Of a stretch of 64,000 bases of DNA, positions 10,481 to 22,800 are shown one piece after another. Below the pieces are notes generated by a model, which was not told the origin of the DNA, made no database searches, and was given only the letters and a program-made list of their open reading frames with translations. The translations under genes were made by a program, and so were the position numbers. Each line of letters opens with the position of its first letter. Position 1 is the first letter of the stretch. This DNA comes from Vibrio chagasii. Its GTDB lineage: Bacteria; Pseudomonadota; Gammaproteobacteria; Enterobacterales; Vibrionaceae. The stretch lies in the NCBI RefSeq assembly GCF_002954585.1, contig NZ_MSCI01000001.1, positions 1,674,001 to 1,738,000 of the forward strand, written 5' to 3'.

Positions 10481-11221
10481 TTATTCGCTTTTAGAAAAGA
10501 AGACTTCTGGCTTATGAGTAGGCCCTGAATTGCCTTCGAGTTGAGTCAGTTCCAAACCTTGTTTGCCGACCAAAGAAGCGACCATCTGACGGTTGAACGG
10601 GTAGTTCTCTGTGTTGTTGATGAACTCTTCTACATCTACCCATTTGGCTTCCGCAATTTCATCCGTGTCTTGAATCGCAATCTCTTGAGTTTGAGCTATC
10701 AGGTGGCAAACAAAGTAGAGGTTCGATTTGCCAAACTGATATGGGTGGCGCGTTGCCATGCCAACTACCGATACAAACTCTGCTTTGATGCCAGTCTCTT
10801 CCATGGTCTCTCTAACCACAGACTCTTCAATACTTTCGCCTAGTTCAATGTGGCCGCCAGGTAATTTATAGCCCGTCATACCATGTTCTTTGATAATTAG
10901 TACTTGGTTGTGTTCATTGGTGATCAATGCGCCAGCACCCAAGGTGTGAGTGGGAATAAAAGGCACAAATTCAACAATCTCGGATTTGTGAATCAGCGTA
11001 ATTTCGTCCTCTAGGCAGTTGTGGAACACAAAACCAAGTTCAGTCGCTACAGGGATAAGGTGTGATAATGCAATTGGTAAGCTGATCCAAATGATGCCTT
11101 TGTTGTTTTGCTTTGAAAATTCGGTGATCTTGTTGAGTTCAGCATGGAATGAGTCAACATCATATGTGACTGTTGCTGGATTGATGATGATGCCGTTAAA
11201 TTTATCGAGCGTAAATTCCAC
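10481..11221 (-). CDS. Nudix hydrolase with an N-terminal pre-Nudix domain
   Basis: This 246-residue protein has a complete Nudix box at residues 122-144 (GGHIELGESIEESVVRETME, then ETG), which coordinates Mg2+ for hydrolysis of a nucleoside diphosphate linked to another moiety. The first 90 residues are not Nudix and resemble the N-terminal domain seen in NUDT6-like and plant Nudix proteins. Substrate unknown. The start codon is GTG (11219-11221) with AAAGGATC upstream at a good distance. It lies just outside the metallophore cluster and has no obvious link to it. Confidence 0.88.
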   Translation of the reverse strand: MEFTLDKFNGIIINPATVTYDVDSFHAELNKITEFSKQNNKGIIWISLPIALSHLIPVATELGFVFHNCLEDEITLIHKSEIVEFVPFIPTHTLGAGALITNEHNQVLIIKEHGMTGYKLPGGHIELGESIEESVVRETMEETGIKAEFVSVVGMATRHPYQFGKSNLYFVCHLIAQTQEIAIQDTDEIAEAKWVDVEEFINNTENYPFNRQMVASLVGKQGLELTQLEGNSGPTHKPEVFFSKSE

Positions 11222-11540
11222 AGATGATCCTTTATGGTTTTGATTTATTAAATGTCGAGAATTTGGTCAGCTTATATCATCTTAGGTGTCGATAACACTC
11301 TAATCATTAAAGGATATGTACGAGGTAACCCCACGCCTTCGTAAATACAATCATAAGTTGAGTGTTATTGTTAAAATAGTAAATTAATTGTCCTTACTCT
11401 TTATTTTAGCGATCGCTTAGGAAGTCAATCAATAACCTTAAATCCCTTTTCTACTAAAAAACTGTGCCTGCCAATGGTATTTCTCCCCCTTATTTAAATG
11501 AGTTTTGTATAAATATAATAAGTAAGCCTCTCTTTATAAA

Positions 11541-11555
11541 TGATAGTTATTTGCA
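11541..11555 (+). promoter_or_regulatory. Fur-box-like site 1 upstream of the TonB receptor gene
   Basis: TGATAGT-T-ATTTGCA matches the 7-1-7 Fur consensus (TGATAAT-A-ATTATCA) at 11 or 12 of 15 positions. Together with the second site at 11590-11608 it brackets a TATACT element at 11577-11582 that could be a -10 box, although its -35 partner is unclear. Iron-dependent repression of the receptor gene is inferred. Confidence 0.5.
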
Positions 11556-11589
11556 TTTATTCGCGATACAAGGAAATATACTCAACTCA

Positions 11590-11608
11590 AATGAGAATCG
11601 TTTACATT
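11590..11608 (+). promoter_or_regulatory. Fur-box-like site 2 upstream of the TonB receptor gene
   Basis: AATGAGAATCGTTTACATT is a 19-bp imperfect palindrome close to the vibrio Fur box. It sits 64 bp upstream of the ATG chosen for the receptor, and inside the spurious N-terminal extension of the longer reading frame, which argues for the downstream start. Confidence 0.7.
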
Positions 11609-11671
11609 ACTATTACTATATTCATTTGTTTTTTATTAGATATTACTTATTTATGGATAAAGGTTGGACCT

Positions 11672-13750
11672 ATGGCGTTAAAAGTATCTAAGCTAGCATT
11701 TAGTGTGTGTTTATCATTAAGTTCCTTTACTGTTTTAGGGGAAGCTATTGACCCTGATAAATTAGAAGTAATGGTGGTGACGGCTGGAAAGGTAGCCGAA
11801 GAATCACAAAAGTCCCCGATCAGTATTTCAGTGTTATCGGATTACGATGTTGAAAGAGCTGGTATCGAAAACACGTTTGATATTGTAAAAAGAACCCCAA
11901 ATGTCTCCATGATTAAAGCGGGTAACCCTTCCGATGCGAGTTTTCTTTCTATGAGAGGAATTACCCCCACCATGGAAGGCTCACAATCTGTACTGTTTTT
12001 AATTGATGGTGTCATGTATCAAACGTTTGACACAGAATTACTCGATGTTGAACGTATTGAAGTATTGCGTGGGCCACAGGGTACCCTATATGGGCGAAAT
12101 GCTTCATCAGGTGTTATTAGCATCCATACAAAGGATCCTGACTTTTTCACTGAAGGTAGCGCCGGGTTAACCTACGGAAGTTACAACCAAATTAAGGGCA
12201 ATCTTATTTCGGGCGGTGCTATTGCAGATAGCGATGAGTGGGCATACCGTACTGCGATTCAATATTCGACGGATGACGGCTATTTTACAAGGGACTATGA
12301 CGGTAAAGACGACGTTAATGACGTAAAAGACTTTAATGGTCGATTAAAAGTTCGTTGGGTACCCGTTGATCAGTCATGGGATGTAATTGCTACTGTCGAT
12401 GCCCAAAATCGTAAAAATGGCAATATGTCATTCGCTACACTAGACCAGATTAATCAAGATAGCCATAAAGTCTATTCCAACTTAGAGGGACAAGCGAAAG
12501 CCGATATCCTGACTGGTTCAATTCGTGCAAATTATGCTGCAGATGCTTTCGATTTTACGTCTATTACGGCTTATACCAAAGAGGATAAAGTTGATAATCA
12601 AGATTTAGACTTTACTCAAGTTGATGACCAAGAACTGTTTATTGATTCAGATTTCTCTCGCATGACACAAGAGTTCCGATTGAGTTCTGATCAAAATGAT
12701 GCCGTTCGTTGGGTGAGTGGTCTGTACTTCTTTGATGAGACTGCCAAAAATGACATTGATATGCGTATGAAAAATGCCGGTATGTTTAATAAAACTAAAA
12801 CAAAGTCAAAAGTAGGAAATTATGCTGTATTTGGCAATGTTAATTATCGATTCTCTGAAAAATGGGAAGCGATTGCTGGTTTACGTTATGACTATCAGAA
12901 AGTTCAGTTTGATTATCTTGACCTTTGGAATATGTATGCCCCAAGTTCAAATGGTTCAGATGAGGCTAGTTTTAATGAGTGGTTGCCTAAAGCTGGTCTA
13001 AATTACTACGCCACCCCCGACATTATGATGTTTGCGAGCATCGCGCGCGGTTATAAAAGTGGTGGGTTTAATATGCTAACTCCGCCAACTATTTCACCAA
13101 AGTATGATCCTGAATACACAATAAACTATGAATTAGGAATGAAGAGTGAATGGTTAGATAATCGTATTCGCTTTAATTCGTCAGTATTCTTGATTGATTG
13201 GAAAGATCAACAAGTTGAACAGCAGATTTACCCTAAGTCCTTTACCCAAAATGCAGGGGGCACCGTTAGTAAGGGCGCTGAATTTGAGTTGTCGTGGTTA
13301 ATTCAGCCTGGTTTAACGACTTGGGTTAACGGTGGATTTAATGATGCAAGCTTTGATGATTTTGTTAGCAAGGATTACGACATGAATGGTGGCTTCGCCG
13401 GTCAACATGATTATAGCGGTAATCGCCCAGCCAACTCCCCTAAATATACTTATAGCCTAGGTGTGGATTATAACTTCTTAGAAAACTACTTTATTTACAC
13501 TGATTATAACGTAACGGGTGATTTTTATTTCGATAGTGCTAACACGACTAAACAAGATGCTTATGGCGTTCTGAACTTAAGGGGTGGTTACACAAGCGAT
13601 AATATTGACCTGATTCTTTGGGCGAAAAATGTGTTAGATAAAGAATACCTGACACGTGCCTTCCCTATGGGGGATGGATCAAATGAAAAATGGTACGGCC
13701 GCTCTGGTGACCCAGCGACAATTGGTGCCACTGTCAATCTAAAATGGTAG
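11672..13750 (+). CDS. TonB-dependent outer-membrane receptor, FyuA-like
   Basis: The frame is open from 11540, but the ATG at 11672 is preferred: it gives a signal peptide (MALKVSKLAFSVCLSLSSF) and leaves the Fur-box-like sequences upstream. The 692-residue protein has a TonB-box-like EVMVVTA at the mature N-terminus, a plug domain with the conserved VERIEVLRGPQGTLYGRNAS, and a 22-strand barrel ending in a C-terminal aromatic-rich strand (GATVNLKW). Overall pattern and length resemble FyuA, the yersiniabactin receptor, which fits the thiazoline synthetase genes directly downstream. It would import the ferric form of the cluster product. The gap to the synthetase gene is only 68 bp and carries a hairpin, so receptor and synthetase probably share a transcript. 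Confidence 0.9.
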   Translation: MALKVSKLAFSVCLSLSSFTVLGEAIDPDKLEVMVVTAGKVAEESQKSPISISVLSDYDVERAGIENTFDIVKRTPNVSMIKAGNPSDASFLSMRGITPTMEGSQSVLFLIDGVMYQTFDTELLDVERIEVLRGPQGTLYGRNASSGVISIHTKDPDFFTEGSAGLTYGSYNQIKGNLISGGAIADSDEWAYRTAIQYSTDDGYFTRDYDGKDDVNDVKDFNGRLKVRWVPVDQSWDVIATVDAQNRKNGNMSFATLDQINQDSHKVYSNLEGQAKADILTGSIRANYAADAFDFTSITAYTKEDKVDNQDLDFTQVDDQELFIDSDFSRMTQEFRLSSDQNDAVRWVSGLYFFDETAKNDIDMRMKNAGMFNKTKTKSKVGNYAVFGNVNYRFSEKWEAIAGLRYDYQKVQFDYLDLWNMYAPSSNGSDEASFNEWLPKAGLNYYATPDIMMFASIARGYKSGGFNMLTPPTISPKYDPEYTINYELGMKSEWLDNRIRFNSSVFLIDWKDQQVEQQIYPKSFTQNAGGTVSKGAEFELSWLIQPGLTTWVNGGFNDASFDDFVSKDYDMNGGFAGQHDYSGNRPANSPKYTYSLGVDYNFLENYFIYTDYNVTGDFYFDSANTTKQDAYGVLNLRGGYTSDNIDLILWAKNVLDKEYLTRAFPMGDGSNEKWYGRSGDPATIGATVNLKW

Positions 13751-13767
13751 TTCTCCAATAATATACT

Positions 13768-13786
13768 CCCCCTCTGTTTGAGGGGG
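13768..13786 (+). promoter_or_regulatory. Intercistronic GC-rich hairpin without a T-run
   Basis: CCCCCTC (13768-13774) and GAGGGGG (13780-13786) form a perfect 7-bp GC stem with a 5-nt loop, between the receptor and the giant synthetase gene. No T-run follows, so it is better read as an mRNA-processing, stability or partial-attenuation element that could give more receptor than synthetase. Confidence 0.55.
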
Positions 13787-13818
13787 ATAACTACAAATTA
13801 ATCGTGTAGGAAAAAGTA

Positions 13819-16800
13819 ATGCAAGAAATTGTAGCTGGCTGGGTGCAGCAAAGGTTAATGCATAATTTTGAAAATAATGCATTAGAAATAGCACTGAATG
13901 ATTGCACTGGTGAAGAACATCAGAGCTATAGTTATCAAGAACTATTTTATGAAGTGAGTAAAGTTGCTCGAAATATAAAATGTTTTTCCGGGGAAAGAGC
14001 ATTATTATTATTACCAGGGGACTCAAGTTTTATTTTTTCGTACCTAGCCTGTCTGATGGTGGGGGTTACTGCGGTACCTGTCAATTTGCCTGGTGTTAAA
14101 CGGTTACAGCGAGTTAAATCTAATATTGAGCATATCCTGGATGACTGTGAACCAAACCTCATTGTTGCTTTGTCAGCGACCAAAGGAGAAATTGAAAAAT
14201 TTGGTTGGGATATAAACCGAGAAGTTGTATATCTGGATGAGTTATTCGGAGAGAAACAACCACTTTGTTGGAATGACCTGTGCCCACCCACAGGCCCTGT
14301 TATGTTGCAATATTCATCGGGCTCAACGGGAAGCCCAAAAGCGGTTTGTAACTATGATAAAAATATTTATCATCAATTCGACATTATGCTTCAAGTAGAA
14401 CCAAGTCTACAGCATATCCACACCGCAAATTGGTTACCTTTTTATCATGATCTAGGCTTGTTCTACGGTCTTATGTTCCCTTTATTGTCTGGTGGTACGT
14501 GCAGTTTTATCCGGCCAAGTCAATTTTCTGTAGAACCAGCAAAATGGTTAAACATGATAGAGCAGTACCAAGCCACAATTACCGCTGCGCCTGATTTTGC
14601 CTACCAACTGTGTGTTGATTCTATTTCAGATCTTCAAGCCAGTGAGTTGGACCTCTCATCTTTGAAGGTCGTGATGAATGCTGCTGAGCCAATTCGAGCT
14701 TCAACGATAAGGAGCTTTTCTCAAAAGTTCGAATCGTCAGGTTTCCAGTCATCTAGATTCTTACCTGCATATGGAATGGCAGAAGCCACGCTTATTGTGA
14801 GCCATAAACCTGCGAATACCTCTGCAGTAATGAAGACTTTTGATGTTGGCTGCCTTGCTGAAGGACATGCTGTTGAATCTATGTCGGGGCGGGAGTTAGT
14901 GAGTAGCGGTAGCCAGTTTAATTCTTGGCAAGTTGAGATTGTTGACCCTCATACCGGTGCTGCTTGTGAGTTGGGACAGGTTGGTGAAGTTTGGGTTCGC
15001 GGTAATAGCGTGGCGAAAGGCTACTGGAATAAAGCTTCGCTCACTCAACAAACGTTTAATGCATCGATAAATTCAAGTTGTGACGATGGGGAGTATCTGC
15101 GCACCGGAGATCTGGCATTTAAGTGGGGTGGTGAATTGTATATTTGCGGCCGCTTCAAAGATGTCATTATTGTTTCTGGTGAAAACCATATGCCTAACGA
15201 CCTAGAATCTACGATTGAGAGCGTGTGTGGTGACATCGAGGTTGGGGGGGCTTGCTTTGTTCAAGATATTGAGTCAGGTGAAATTCATGGGTTATGCGAA
15301 GTGCATCGCCATACAGAACAAAGACAACTAATAAAAATTTCAAAAACAATTAAGTCGCTTATCGCTAAAAATCATAATTTGTCAGTGAGTCAAGTTACCC
15401 TCATCGCAAGAGGTTGCTTACAAAAAACTTCTAGCGGTAAGATCCGTCGAAGCTTGATGCTATCAGAGCTCCAAGCACAAAAATTAAAGCCACTATACAT
15501 ATCGTCGCTACCAGCCACTCCCGCTTTCATTACTGACATTTCTGAATATTTGCGAAATTCCCTTGAAGCTATTGTCGGTATTGAGCTATTGGGTGATAAG
15601 CAAGGTTTCACTGATGTCGGACTGACAAGTTTGCTTGCGACACAGTGGTGCGCACAAATTTCGAGTCAGCTTGGTATCTCGATTTCACCTGTACAGTTAT
15701 TTGCTTATCCAAATCTATCCGCTTTTAGTCAGTTTGTTCAACAGCAACACAGGCAGCAGTCCCCAAAAGAGTTGGTGGAGGCGTTTTCATCTCGGTCAAC
15801 TGATATTGCGATTATTGCAATTAGCAGTCGTTTACCAAAGCAACAAAACGCAAGTTGGGTTGAGTACGCAGATTGGCTAATTAAAGGCGAATCAGCACTA
15901 GCGAGTGTGAGTGATGAGTTACGCACATTTTCTTTACCTATAGGTGCGGTTGATAACATAGACAAGTTTGATGCTAATTTCTTTGCTATGTCTTCTCGAG
16001 AAGCCTGCTTGCTCGATCCACAACAGCGCTGGTTGATGGAGTCAAGTTGGCATCTTTTTGAACAAGCGGGTTGGTTACCTTCGAAATTAAAAGGGTTGCC
16101 ATTAGGTATTTTTGTCGGCCAGGGAAGCCAAGATTATAGTGATCTGTTGGCTAATCAAAACGCTCCTGAGTTTTTAAAAAGTTATTTAATTACTGGCACG
16201 AGTCGTAGTGGTAGTTCGGGTCGACTTGCTAAATATTACGGTACAAGTGGCCCAGCTATTACTATAGATACCGCTTGTTCATCATCTATCGTTGCCATTG
16301 ATATGGCTGTCCAAAATATTCAATCAAAGCGTTGTGAATCTGCAATTGCTGGTGGTGTAAACCTTCTTCTCTCGTCTCAAATAGAGAGTGCTTTACAAAA
16401 AGCAGGGATGCTTTCTCCGAACGGGCGATGCGCTACTTTTAGTGCTGATGCTGATGGTTATGCTCGTGCTGAGGGTTTAGGGTTACTACTGCTAAAAGAT
16501 TATGATGCAGCGATAAGAGATGGTGACCCTATTTTAGCGGTTATTGAGGCTACAGGTGTGGCACAAGACGGTGAGAGTAGTAGCTTGACGGCACCTAACC
16601 CACTTGCACAGCAAACACTGTTGAAAGAAGTACTAGCGCGCAGTGGAAGAACAGAAAATGATATTGATGCAATTGAAATGCATGGCACCGGCACACCGCT
16701 TGGCGACCCTATCGAATTAAGTGCTATTGATGGTGTTTATCAGAGTCGTATTCAACCGCTGCATTTGACTGCAGGCAAAGCGCAGTTTGGTCACCTAGAA

Positions 16801-19800
16801 TCTGCTGCTGGTGTTGCGGGGGTGATTAGGGCGATTGCTCAAATGCGTGCACAAACTGTTTTCCCTCACCCAACGTTTAAGTCGTTTAATCCTGAGCTAC
16901 GGCCTTGGATTGAACGTTATATTTTTGAGAACGACGTTCGTCCAATACCGTTAAGACGCATGGGGGTTAGTTCCTTTAGTTTTACTGGGACTTTGGGTCA
17001 CATTATTATTCGTAATCATCAAGATGTGACGGACAAATCTGAGTATGTACTACCACAGATAGGGTTCCTTCCCTTAACAGCAAGTCATATTGATAGTCTT
17101 AGCCAATTGGCTAAAGCTTGGATTCAAACAATAGAATCACACCGTCACAATGCTGTTGAGCTATTCCATGCTTGGAGAGATAAACGCGAGCATCACTTAC
17201 CAATCCGGCGATGTGTTCCATTTGCAGATATCGAAGACTTACTATGTAAATTAAAACAAATTGCCGTAGGTCAATCTTTCGTTCCGTCGGCATTACCAGC
17301 CGAACTTGAACAATGGTGCAATGGTGCTGATTATGACTGGTCGCACTTTAGTGAGAAAGTGACTTATCCAACCGAAATTTTATTGGCTTTACCGCTATAC
17401 CCATTTAAACGAGAGAAATACTGGGTTGAACAGCAAAATACAGGTAGCAAAAGTAATATAGAGGAAGCTACTTTACCCGCGAAATCGATCATTGATCATC
17501 AAGCATTCTTAACTGAATGGCTGAGCGATGTGCTACTTATCGAGCCTGGAGAAATAGGCTTAGACGCTGATTTGATTAACTTAGGCTTGGATTCATTGCA
17601 GATGATGGATCTTGTTGATGAAGCGAAAAAGCACAATGTTGTGTTTGAACTTGTTCGGATGTACGAAGCGCCAACTTTAGCTGCGTGGTCTGCATTATGG
17701 CAATCATCAGTAAGTTGTGACCAAGTTGCTGAAAAATATCTAGATGCTAAAAAAGAACAAGATACTGAAACAGTATTAACTCACCCTTTCGAGTTGACTA
17801 GTGTTCAACAAGCGTATTGGCAAGGTAGGAACAGCACACAAACTCTTGGTGGGGTTGCATGCCAGGTCTACTTAGAGCTTGATAGTGAATGGATCGATAG
17901 TGACAAACTTCGTTTAGCGCTTGATCGCCTATATGCCCGTCATAGCATGTTACGAATGAGGATGAATAGCGATGGTCTTGGCTATATTACAGCGAATGCT
18001 CCAACGCAAATCCATGAATATGATTGGAGAACTCTTGACTGTGAATTGGCAACAAGTAAACAGGCAGATCTGAGGCGTAATTTAGAAGCGCAGATTCTGG
18101 ATTTAGAAAATGAATCTGGCTTGGCAATTAATTTAAGTCATAGTCCGCGAGGTAGTCGTCTTCACTTCAATATTGATATGGTTGTTGCTGATGCATTAAG
18201 CATTCAAATTCTGCTTGATGATCTAGCTCAGTTCTATCTCGATGATAATTGTGAACAACTTGCGCAACCAACCCTGCATTTCCCTCAATATCTATCAGCA
18301 ATACGTGAGCAAGCGCATGTAGAGGCTGATCGTCAATATTGGCTAGCACAACTGCCTAGCTTGCCTTCGGCGCCGCAATTACCGTTGGCAAAACGACCGG
18401 AAGAAATCAAACAACCTGTGTTCGTTCACCGTGAATGGCGTTTAGCTGCCGATAAATGGCGAGCATTACAGCAAGCATGCCGTCAACACCGTATTACTCC
18501 CTCAATGATGTTGGCGAGTTGTTATGCGGAGACCTTAAGAGGCTGGAGTGATAATAAGGATTTTTGTTTAAATCTTACGATTTTCAACCGACGTCATACT
18601 GCCATGGATGTGTCGGGTGTTGTTGCTGATTTTACTACGCTGATGCTATTAGCATGCCGTGATGGAGAAGCATCCAATATCTTAGATAATGCAAGTGCAT
18701 TGAATCGCCAATTTATGGCGAATCTTGACCATAGTGATTTCGATGCAATTCGCTTGTTAAGAGAGCTTTCCAAGCAGAGAGGCTCTCAAGTTGCCATGCC
18801 GATAGTTTTCACTAGTAACCTAGGTAATGACTTCCTTGGCGATAGTTGTCTGGGTGAGATGAATTATGTCATCTCTCAGACGCCTCAGGTTTGGATTGAC
18901 TGTCAGGTAATGGAGAGAAAAGGGGAGTTGATAATAAGTTGGGATACAGTCGATGATCTATTCCCAGCCAATATGGTCGATCAGATGTTTGCTAGCATGG
19001 GAAGGCTAATCACTGAAATAGCGCAGCGACCTAACATGCTGAAACAAACGGTGCCCGCATTTTTAACCGAAGAAGCAAGAAAAGATCGTGCTTCGAGAAA
19101 CAGCAGTGACGTGATTTCGTACGCCCCTCGCACTCTCCATCAGCGATTCTTTGAATTGGCAGAGGCGCAACCTGATGCCATTGCGGTTATTGAAAATAAA
19201 GCGTCGATGTCTTATCGCCAGTTGTCAGAAAGTGCTGGTGAACTTGCCTATCGTCTCAAGCAAGAAGGTGTACTGTCTGGGGATCGTGTGGCGATTTTAT
19301 TGCCAAAGGGAGCATCACAAGTTGTCGCGGTGTTGGCAATACACTTATTGGGCGCTAGTTATGTCCCCCTCGATATTGAGCAACCAGTCGCTCGGTTGAA
19401 TCAAATTATTGAACAAGCAGCAATTAAAATCGTTGTAATAAATCAGGATGCTGTGGAGGCAATTACCAACCAAGAAGCAATGGCTGGTTGGTCATTACTC
19501 GATATTGATGAACGTGGGCAAGAGCACATCATAGCAACACAAATTGCTTCGGTATCACCACACGATGTTGCTTATATTATTTATACCTCTGGCTCTACCG
19601 GTATTCCTAAAGGCGTTATTACTACCCATCAAGCTGCGGCCAATACTATTGATGATATTAATCAGCGTTATCAGTTGGTTAGTGACTGTCGAACATTTGC
19701 TTTATCGGCACTGAACTTTGATTTATCTGTCTTTGATATTTTTGGACCACTTTCTGTAGGGGGCTGCGTTGTTGTTCCTCAACAGTCAGAACGAAAAGAA

Positions 19801-22800
19801 GCAAAAGCGTGGATTTCATTGATTCATGAATATCAAATTACGATATGGAATAGTGTGCCTGCACTGTTCGAAATGTTGTTAATTGCAGCTGAAAATGACA
19901 CTCGTCAATTGCCAAGCTCGATGACAAATGTTCTGTTGTCAGGCGACTGGGTTGGTTTGGATTTACAACCAAGATTAAATGCTTTGAACCCATCAATTCA
20001 ATTGACGGCATTAGGAGGGGCAACAGAAGCTGCGATTTGGTCTAATGCTTTTGATGTCAATTACGTAGAGACGGATTGGACAAGCATCCCATACGGTTAT
20101 TCATTGAGTAATCAAAGTTACCGAGTGATGGATGCCTTGGGCCGAGATTGTCCTGATTGGGTGATTGGTGAGCTCTGGATTGGTGGTCAGGGGGTTGCAG
20201 AGGGGTACTTTGCTGACCCTGAAAGAACAGCAGCACAATTCATTTTCCATGATGGGCAACAGTATTACCGAACTGGTGATATGGGACGTTTTTGGTCTAA
20301 CGGGATCGTTGAGTTTATTGGGCGACGAGATAACCAGGTCAAACTTAATGGCTTTAGGATTGAACTTGGGGACGTTGAACATGCGGCAGAGCAATTTTCT
20401 GGGGTGCAAAAAGCGATAGCGCTATTGCTAGATAAACCACAGAAACATATTCAACTTTTTGTTTCTAAACAGCAAGGTGAGGTGAGTGCTCTTCAAACAG
20501 AGTATGAAGCTGATATGACGCTGCTTGATACAAAGGTATCGCAACCCACACCACCAAAGCCTGTCGATCACACCGCTATTGAGCAAGCAATGGCAACGCA
20601 TGTTATGCGTTTGGTGCTCGATAAGATGGTGATAGCAAATAACGTTAAACCGGGTGCGTCACTGACGCTGGATGATTGGCTATGTAGTTTGCATATTACA
20701 CCTCGTTTTCAAGCTGTATTTGAAAGCTGGTTGCATGTTCTCGTTGAAACAAAGCAATGGTCAGCTGAGCGGGGATACTGGCGTCAAGAGCAAGACGTCG
20801 TTAGTCCAATGGTTGCCTACCAAAAGAAGGTAGCGCATATGCCTGCTCATGCTTCAATCTTATCGGCATTAGAAAATAAGGTTGATTGGTATGTTGATTT
20901 GATGCAGGGCGAGGTGAGTGAAATTACGCTTATTGATGACCCGGTGTTGACACCTGAAGCGTTAGCATTAATCCACCCTGATTTTTCATCAACGGAACAA
21001 TATATTGTTGAAACAATAGTCTTACTTTCTAAGCAATTGGGTCGAGCTGTAAACGTTGTCGAACTCAATGGTAGAACGGGTCATTTAGCATCACATATAT
21101 TGAATCAATGTGACGCTAGCCAGGTAAGTTACTGCGTAGCTGAACAAGCTAAGTCGGTTCTTGATCAAGCGACATTCCGATTAGTGGGCTATGGGGATCA
21201 TGCTTTTGCTTGTGCATTAAGCGACGTTGAAAGGCATCAAGCTGATTTGGTGATCAGTAACAATGCACTCCATCGTTTTAATGATGTGAATGAAGGGATT
21301 AACCTAATGTCTTCACTTATCGCACCAAGTGGTCATTTTGTTGCGATAGAGACGCAAGCGCTGAGCCCTCTTGCATTATTAACGGTGACATTAATGCAGC
21401 CAGAAGCGTTAATGAGAAGCGTAGATCAAAGCCCTTATCATGATTGTCGCCGAGGGGAGTCTTCACCTCTACTTGATGCCCAACAATGGCAAACTAGTTT
21501 GCAAACTTCATCACTAAGCATGAATGTCTTGCCTGCAGTAAATAAAGCGAACTTATTAGTGATGACGGGGCGCCAGGCTGAAACTCTTACTGTGTCTGAT
21601 ACCTCTCAACTGGCTGACTGGTTAGCATTACAGCTACCCAATTATATGTTGCCTCAACACATTGTCGTTTGTTCAACAATGCCTTTAACAAACAATGGCA
21701 AAATTGACCGTACTCAACTGCGCTTATCAGCTGCCAATATTGCAATGGCTAGTCATGAAGATAAACAAGATTGCGTAACCGACAATGAAAAGTATGTTGC
21801 AGAGGTTTGGGCGCAAGTTCTTGGTGTAACACCATCACGTACAGATAATTTCTTCCTGTTAGGAGGCGATAGTCTTCATGCAACAAGAATTACGGCGGTA
21901 TTGGGCGAGGTTGGCTTTAATAGTGTGAAGTTGTCCGATGTCTTTTCACTTCCTGTGTTGAGTGACTTTGCTCGCCATTTAGAATTTGATGCAGGTGAAA
22001 TTTCATCACAAATCACGTTAGTGCATAACGAGAATGAACGTTATCAACCATTTGTGCTGACTGATGTTCAACAAGCCTACATTATGGGGCGAAACGAAGG
22101 CTTTGTGATGGGCGGTGTTGGCACACATTTCTATTCTGAATTTGAAGCTGATGGCTTTGATGTGACGCGTCTAGAGCAAGCGCTTATGCGTTTAATTGAG
22201 CGTCATGACACCCTTCGTATTGTGTTTGATGACCAAGGGCAACAAGTTTGTATTCCGTCAGCACTTTACTGTCCGATGGAGATTGTCTCTTGTACTGAAA
22301 AACAGTGGGAAGAAGTTGTTACTCATCAACGTGAGGTGCTATCTCATCGAGTGTTAAATCCTCAGGTATGGCCGCTTTTCCACCTTACACTCATTGAGTC
22401 TGAATGTGGGAAAAAACGGCTATGTATCGGCTTAGACAATGTCATTCTTGATGGTCTTAGCATGCGGATTTTCTTTGCTGAGCTTGGAATTTTATATCGT
22501 GATTTGGAAGCCGACTTGCCAGAGTTGGGGATTACGTTCCGTGATTATCAACAGCAAGTTTATCTGCAAGAAGAGCATGAATCCCAAACATTAGCGAAGA
22601 GTTATTGGTTAAGCAGACTGCCTAGTTTACCGGAGGCTCCGCGTCTGCCGTTAAGCATGGAGCCAAATCAATTAGAGAAGCCACGCTTCGTTCGACGCCA
22701 ATCCTGCTTGTCTAAAGAATTATGGAGCCGTTTAACAGAGAAAGCACGAGAGTGTGCGATCACGCCGTCTTGTTTGTTGCTTAACTGTTATGCGCAAGTA

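Larger units (their letters stand above)
11222..11671. other. Intergenic control region of the metallophore cluster
   Basis: This 450-bp AT-rich stretch separates the Nudix gene and the receptor gene. Apart from the two Fur-box-like sites and the TATACT element noted separately, I see no conserved gene. Short open frames here (for example 11464-11691) lack coding character. Confidence 0.5.

Noticed and set aside
11540..11671. N-terminal extension of the TonB receptor
   Set aside because: It would place the Fur-like sites inside coding sequence and bury the signal peptide 45 residues from the N-terminus.
11464..11691. Short open frame overlapping the receptor leader
   Set aside because: It covers the Fur-box-like sites, has no ribosome-binding site and its residues look like translated AT-rich leader.
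13739..14291. Antisense frames over the start of the giant synthetase
   Set aside because: The plus-strand protein is unambiguous here; the minus frames have no recognisable motif.
17041..17380. Possible small acyltransferase after the KS
   Set aside because: The segment is too short and lacks the GHSxG and other AT motifs; it reads as linker.
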